Shown: positions 60,548-64,000 of the stretch, piece after piece
Layout: each line of letters begins with the position of its first letter
Position numbering within the stretch: position 1 is the stretch's first letter
Assembly: GCF_002019645.1 (NCBI RefSeq)
Contig: NZ_KV917374.1
Coordinates: forward strand, 2,988,696-3,052,695
Length of the DNA: 64,000 nucleotides
Direction of reading: 5' to 3'
From: Litchfieldia alkalitelluris
GTDB taxonomy: Bacteria > Bacillota > Bacilli > Bacillales > Bacillaceae_L
Notes under the pieces: generated by a model
The model's input: the letters and a program-made list of their open reading frames with translations, nothing else
What the model was told of the DNA's origin: nothing
Databases searched by the model: none
Made by a program: the position numbers and the translations under genes

Positions 60548-62464
60548 TTAGACACCTCTTGTTCTGTTGAAGCTTATTTTTGTCGCTTGTTGCATTCGAT
60601 TAGCAATTTGGATTGCTTCTTTCAATTTCCATTTATCTTCTTTTGATAAAGTAGAAAGTGCTAGTTTGTTAGTCACAGGATTATTGTCTGCCAATTGGTT
60701 AAGGTTTTGTTTAATTCGATAAAACTGTAAATAATGTAGAGCTGTTTTTGCATTTTCTACATCGCGGGGATGCATTGCATTAGACTCCTTTAATCGATGA
60801 AGTCTTTGAATAGTGTTAACTTCTTTAATTCCATATTTTATTGCATATATACGTACTGTATTAATAATTTGCATCAAACCTACTTTTTTCACGTCAATTG
60901 TCTTATTTTTTTGATTCAGATTCATAACACCAAGTGGAGTGACTGGAATTTTCCATCTTAACGAATCTTTAACAAGAAGGTACTGCAATAAATTCGAACC
61001 TCTAACCTTTTCGGTTATAAAGTTTCTTACATCCTCAGCAATGGAAAAATCACCATAGATAGGACGAAAATCGTAAAACATAGTAAACCTTTGTATTTCT
61101 TTCGCATCCAATTCTTTTTTCCAATATTGAATCTCGCTTTTCCATTGATCAATCGATTTCCTCCATGGCTCTTCCTTAGCCATAATTCCCCCTGTGCATT
61201 GTGGGAAGCCTACTTCCTCTAAATGACAGTTAACTTTCATTGTGAAAGTATGAAAATACTTTTCGATCTCTTCTGCATTTTTTAGATGGGAGTAATTATC
61301 TATAATAATTCCATTATCTTGGTCAGTATGAAATGTCTGATCTTCACGAGCTTGACTCCCCATTGTTATAAAACAGTAGTTAACAGGAGGCTTACCGTAA
61401 CCTTCATTTTTCATTTCACTTTCAGTTACTTTAATTAATTGACGATACATTAAGTCATTATGTTTTGAAATGATATCTGTTATATCATAAGCATAACTTC
61501 CGTTTTCAAGTAACTCATGAATAAATGATAGAAACATAGAATTTTTATTCGAACTGTATTCTTTTAAGGCTGTAATTGAATTAGTATTCATAATTTTGAA
61601 AGATAGTTCAAGATAACTTGAATTATTAAGGTTAAGGAAGGAGTGGGGAGTTAACATACCAACGACATTCTTATTATTAACAACAGGTAGTATCTGTGTA
61701 TTTTTGTATTTAAAGTATGATAATGCTTCAATAGTAAAGATATCATCCCTAACTGTAAAATATCCTTGACTCTTATACCAATTTTCTACGGTTTCATCTG
61801 GTTTGTATTTTGTAATAAAATCTAGAACCTCATTATTAGTAAGAATGCCATCAATAGTCTTTTGATCATTGCTAACGATTAATCCATTAACACCTTCAGT
61901 TCTTAATTTAATAGCTGCATCTGTCATTAATTCAGTAGGTGAGATGAATTTGGGAGAGGTCATTAAAGATTTGACCCTTGTACTTAAAAGGTTGATATTT
62001 TCATCATCACCTTGAGAAGTATTACTTTTTATTTCATTATATAAAGTTTTCATTCTTTCCCCAACGCTTTCCCAGATCACTTTAGAAAATGTAGGGTTTG
62101 ACAGCATAACCGCAAAAAAACTATCTTTGTTCAATTTAAACACTTTACTGTCCTCTATTGCTTGAACAGAGAAGTTAAGTTCTCCACTAGTAAACATAAC
62201 CATAATACCTACTATGTCTCCGGGATAATAATATCTGAGTGACAGTTGTTTTCCGTTTGTTTGATGTAGTATGTTTTTAGCTAAACCACTAACCAAGAAA
62301 TAAATATCTAAATCTTCAATAGACTCGTCTTCGTGAAATAGAAATTCACTTTTATTGAAACTTTCCAGCTTTGATTGAGAAACAACACTTGTAAACTCAT
62401 CATTCGTTAATAAATTAAATGGATAATAATCTTTAAGAATTATATCTAAATTCGGTTGTTGCAC
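60548..62464 (-). CDS. cNMP-binding / CBS / DUF294 nucleotidyltransferase protein
   Basis: 638 residues with four parts: an N-terminal cyclic-nucleotide-binding-like domain (about 15-140: YYYPGDIVGIMVMFTSGEL), two CBS domains (about 165-280), a GlnD-like nucleotidyltransferase domain with GSQAREDQTFHTDQDNGII (about 365-385; G-S and D-x-D metal motif), and a helical C-terminal DUF294 domain. A nucleotide-sensing transferase is implied; target unknown. Start is GTG after AAGGAGGCGTGTAATT. It is divergent from the glutamine synthetase gene and translationally coupled to the exonuclease. Confidence 0.88.
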   Translation of the reverse strand: MQQPNLDIILKDYYPFNLLTNDEFTSVVSQSKLESFNKSEFLFHEDESIEDLDIYFLVSGLAKNILHQTNGKQLSLRYYYPGDIVGIMVMFTSGELNFSVQAIEDSKVFKLNKDSFFAVMLSNPTFSKVIWESVGERMKTLYNEIKSNTSQGDDENINLLSTRVKSLMTSPKFISPTELMTDAAIKLRTEGVNGLIVSNDQKTIDGILTNNEVLDFITKYKPDETVENWYKSQGYFTVRDDIFTIEALSYFKYKNTQILPVVNNKNVVGMLTPHSFLNLNNSSYLELSFKIMNTNSITALKEYSSNKNSMFLSFIHELLENGSYAYDITDIISKHNDLMYRQLIKVTESEMKNEGYGKPPVNYCFITMGSQAREDQTFHTDQDNGIIIDNYSHLKNAEEIEKYFHTFTMKVNCHLEEVGFPQCTGGIMAKEEPWRKSIDQWKSEIQYWKKELDAKEIQRFTMFYDFRPIYGDFSIAEDVRNFITEKVRGSNLLQYLLVKDSLRWKIPVTPLGVMNLNQKNKTIDVKKVGLMQIINTVRIYAIKYGIKEVNTIQRLHRLKESNAMHPRDVENAKTALHYLQFYRIKQNLNQLADNNPVTNKLALSTLSKEDKWKLKEAIQIANRMQQATKISFNRTRGV

Positions 62465-62623
62465 AATTACACGCCTCCTTCATTAGGATTACTTTTACGG
62501 TAACATACTTTGACGTGCCACAAAAGGGAAATGGATTTTGAAGCCTAAATCTCACAATACACAATTAATAAAAATGCAATAAAGTTGATACTTATTAGTT
62601 AGGTAGTGCGAAAAAGAGAGTTT

Positions 62624-62639
62624 TTGATAGCGTTTTCAA
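62624..62639. promoter_or_regulatory. cre site (CcpA)
   Basis: TTGATAGCGTTTTCAA fits the catabolite-responsive consensus WTGNNARCGNWWWCAW with no mismatch. It lies between the divergent DUF294 and glnA genes, centred about 83 bases upstream of the predicted glnA start point. Confidence 0.7.
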
Positions 62640-62679
62640 AAATATTTTTATAAAAATACAAAAATATTAGAAAAATATA

Positions 62680-62708
62680 TTGTCAAATCTATGATAATTA
62701 AATATAAT
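62680..62708 (+). promoter_or_regulatory. sigma-A promoter of glnA
   Basis: TTGTCA (62680-62685), a 17-base spacer and TATAAT (62703-62708). Predicted start point near 62715. Confidence 0.85.
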
Positions 62709-62715
62709 AAAACCA

Positions 62716-62732
62716 TGTTAGAAAATATTACA
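62716..62732 (+). promoter_or_regulatory. GlnR/TnrA operator at the glnA start point
   Basis: TGTTAGAAAATATTACA fits TGTNA-N7-TNACA exactly, directly downstream of the -10. That position indicates repression under nitrogen excess. Confidence 0.8.
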
Positions 62733-62754
62733 TTGAAACGTGAGGTAATCGAAC

Positions 62755-64000
62755 ATGGCGGAAACTAAAGTATCTCAAATAAATGAAAATACATTAACAG
62801 TTGAAAAAATCAAAGACATTATTAATGCTAAATCAGTCGAACTATTACATCTTCAATTTGTTGATATTGAAGGTATATTAAAAAATGTGACAGTTACTTC
62901 TGCACAGTTAGAAGATGTTATTGACAATAAAATGATGTTTGACGGATCATCAATTAAAGGTTTCTCGCCTATAAACAAGTCGGATTTGTATCTGGCGCCT
63001 GATTTATCAACATTTGCAGTATTACCTTGGACTGTAGAAGAAGGATATTCAGAAGCTAGATTCTTATGCTCTGTTAAAAACCCAGATGGTACTCTTTTCG
63101 AAGGTGATACTCGTAATGTTTTAAAAAAGACAGTAGAGCGTGCGGCGGATAAAGGCTATACTATTTCAATCGGGCCAGAGTTAGAATTCTTTTTGTTCAA
63201 AGCCGACGAAAACGGAAATCCTACTGTTCAATTAGGTGATAACGCTGGTTATTTTGAACCATCACCAAAGGATTTCGGTGAGCGTGTTCGTTTAGAAATT
63301 TATAAAGCTTTGAAAGCTATGGGCTTTACAATCGAAGCTTCTCATCACGAAGTTGCAGAAGGTCAACATGAGATTAACTTTAAATACGCCGATGCACTTG
63401 GTGCTGCAGACTTAGCAACTACTTATAAATGGGTCGTGAAAACAGTAGCACAACAACATGGATTACATGCTACTTTTATGCCAAAGCCAGTATTTGGAAT
63501 TAACGGATCAGGAATGCACGTAAATATGTCGTTCTTTAAAGATGGGGAAAATGTATTTTTTGATGTTGATGGTAAGCACCAACTTTCAGAAGAAGCATAC
63601 CAGTTCATCGCAGGAGTACTTGAAAATGTGAAGAGTTTTGTTGCTGTAACAAACCCACTTGTTAACTCATATAAGCGTCTCGTTCCTGGTTATGAAGCTC
63701 CTTGCTATATTGCTTGGTCACCTTCAAATCGATCAGCATTAATCCGCATTCCAGCTAAACGTGGGCTAGCGACACGTGTTGAATTGCGCTGTCCAGATCC
63801 TTCTTCAAATCCGTACTTAACATTTGCTGTAATTGCAGCAGCAGGTCTTGATGGTATCGAAAAGGGTTTAACAGCACCAGCTTCTATTGACGAGGATATC
63901 TTCCACATGTCTGAAGAAGAACGCTTTGGCTTTGGTATCGAAAATCTACCTGGAAGCTTAGATGCAGCAGTTGCTGAGCTTGAAAATGGAGAAATTGGAC
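62755..64000 (+). CDS. glnA: type I glutamine synthetase (C-terminus outside window)
   Basis: ATP + glutamate + ammonia to glutamine. 415 codons are inside the window and the end is cut off. Landmarks: FDGSSIKGFSPINKSDLYL, GPELEFFLF (metal ligands), ASHHEVAEGQHEINFKYADA, NGSGMHVNMS (His), KRLVPGYEAPCYIAWSPSNRSALIRIP (Glu flap and ATP site). It resembles the short GSI-alpha type, but at residue 72, matching Arg62 of B. subtilis GlnA, it has Pro; Arg62 takes part in glutamine feedback there. No glnR gene precedes it, so it may be a second copy. Ribosome site GAGGTAATCGAAC. Confidence 0.95.
   Translation, partial: MAETKVSQINENTLTVEKIKDIINAKSVELLHLQFVDIEGILKNVTVTSAQLEDVIDNKMMFDGSSIKGFSPINKSDLYLAPDLSTFAVLPWTVEEGYSEARFLCSVKNPDGTLFEGDTRNVLKKTVERAADKGYTISIGPELEFFLFKADENGNPTVQLGDNAGYFEPSPKDFGERVRLEIYKALKAMGFTIEASHHEVAEGQHEINFKYADALGAADLATTYKWVVKTVAQQHGLHATFMPKPVFGINGSGMHVNMSFFKDGENVFFDVDGKHQLSEEAYQFIAGVLENVKSFVAVTNPLVNSYKRLVPGYEAPCYIAWSPSNRSALIRIPAKRGLATRVELRCPDPSSNPYLTFAVIAAAGLDGIEKGLTAPASIDEDIFHMSEEERFGFGIENLPGSLDAAVAELENGEIG

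Overview
The window is AT-rich chromosomal DNA from a Bacillaceae species. Evidence for this: AAGGAGG-type ribosome binding sites, frequent GTG and TTG starts, many U-tailed hairpin terminators, a proline T-box, Fnr, TnrA/GlnR and cre operators of the B. subtilis type, and runs of B. subtilis-like genes (deoD, yodJ, yodH, yojF, bshB2, yojN, yojO, ydjO, yfkO, nos). The species cannot be named from the sequence. I see no tRNA, rRNA, prophage, IS element or CRISPR array.

Layout. 1-5.9 kb: a DUF2515 (YppC-like) gene cut by the window edge, a glycerophosphodiesterase, two tiny basic proteins, deoD, a lipoprotein carboxypeptidase and a methyltransferase, with an 800-bp repeat-filled gap. 6.0-10.8 kb: a five-gene operon for a cytochrome b / molybdopterin nitrate-reductase-like enzyme / four-cluster ferredoxin / Tat-type Rieske protein / small membrane protein, behind a consensus Fnr box correctly placed for activation. 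A narK-type transporter at 36-37.7 kb has its own Fnr box, so the two loci look like one anaerobic nitrate regulon. 11-22 kb: housekeeping and hypothetical genes (Fpg/Nei glycosylase, an HPr away from ptsI, BshB2, TerC, an endonuclease IV paralogue, MATE and MFS exporters). 22.4-40.3 kb: nanoRNase NrnB, a MoxR/VWA pair, a pyruvate-oxidase-like TPP enzyme, nitric oxide synthase, YdjO with a hairpin leader, PepF, NarK, and two paralogous acidic proteins. 40.4-50.7 kb: purine salvage and catabolism (adenine deaminase; then an amidohydrolase, XdhC-like PucA, PucB, the xanthine dehydrogenase subunits PucC, PucD and PucE, and allantoinase) behind a TnrA box. 51-58 kb: branched-chain aminotransferase, a DDAH-like enzyme, T-box-controlled proBA, a nitroreductase and a luciferase-like oxidoreductase. 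58-64 kb: DEDDh exonucleases, a cNMP/CBS/DUF294 sensor, and divergently a type I glutamine synthetase (cut by the window end) with a textbook promoter, a GlnR/TnrA operator at its start point and an upstream cre site.

Nitrogen is the common thread: nitrate uptake and reduction (Fnr), purine nitrogen (TnrA), glutamine synthesis (GlnR/TnrA, possibly CcpA), proline synthesis (T-box) and NO synthesis. The large gaps are occupied by a modular intergenic repeat system: an AT-rich boundary module containing a short palindrome sits next to a GC-rich unit, a 52-bp tandem array, or a different hairpin family. Two unrelated-looking tandem arrays share the same 52-bp period. These repeats, the nitrate-reductase operon and the glnA-side signalling pair are the most interesting parts of the window.
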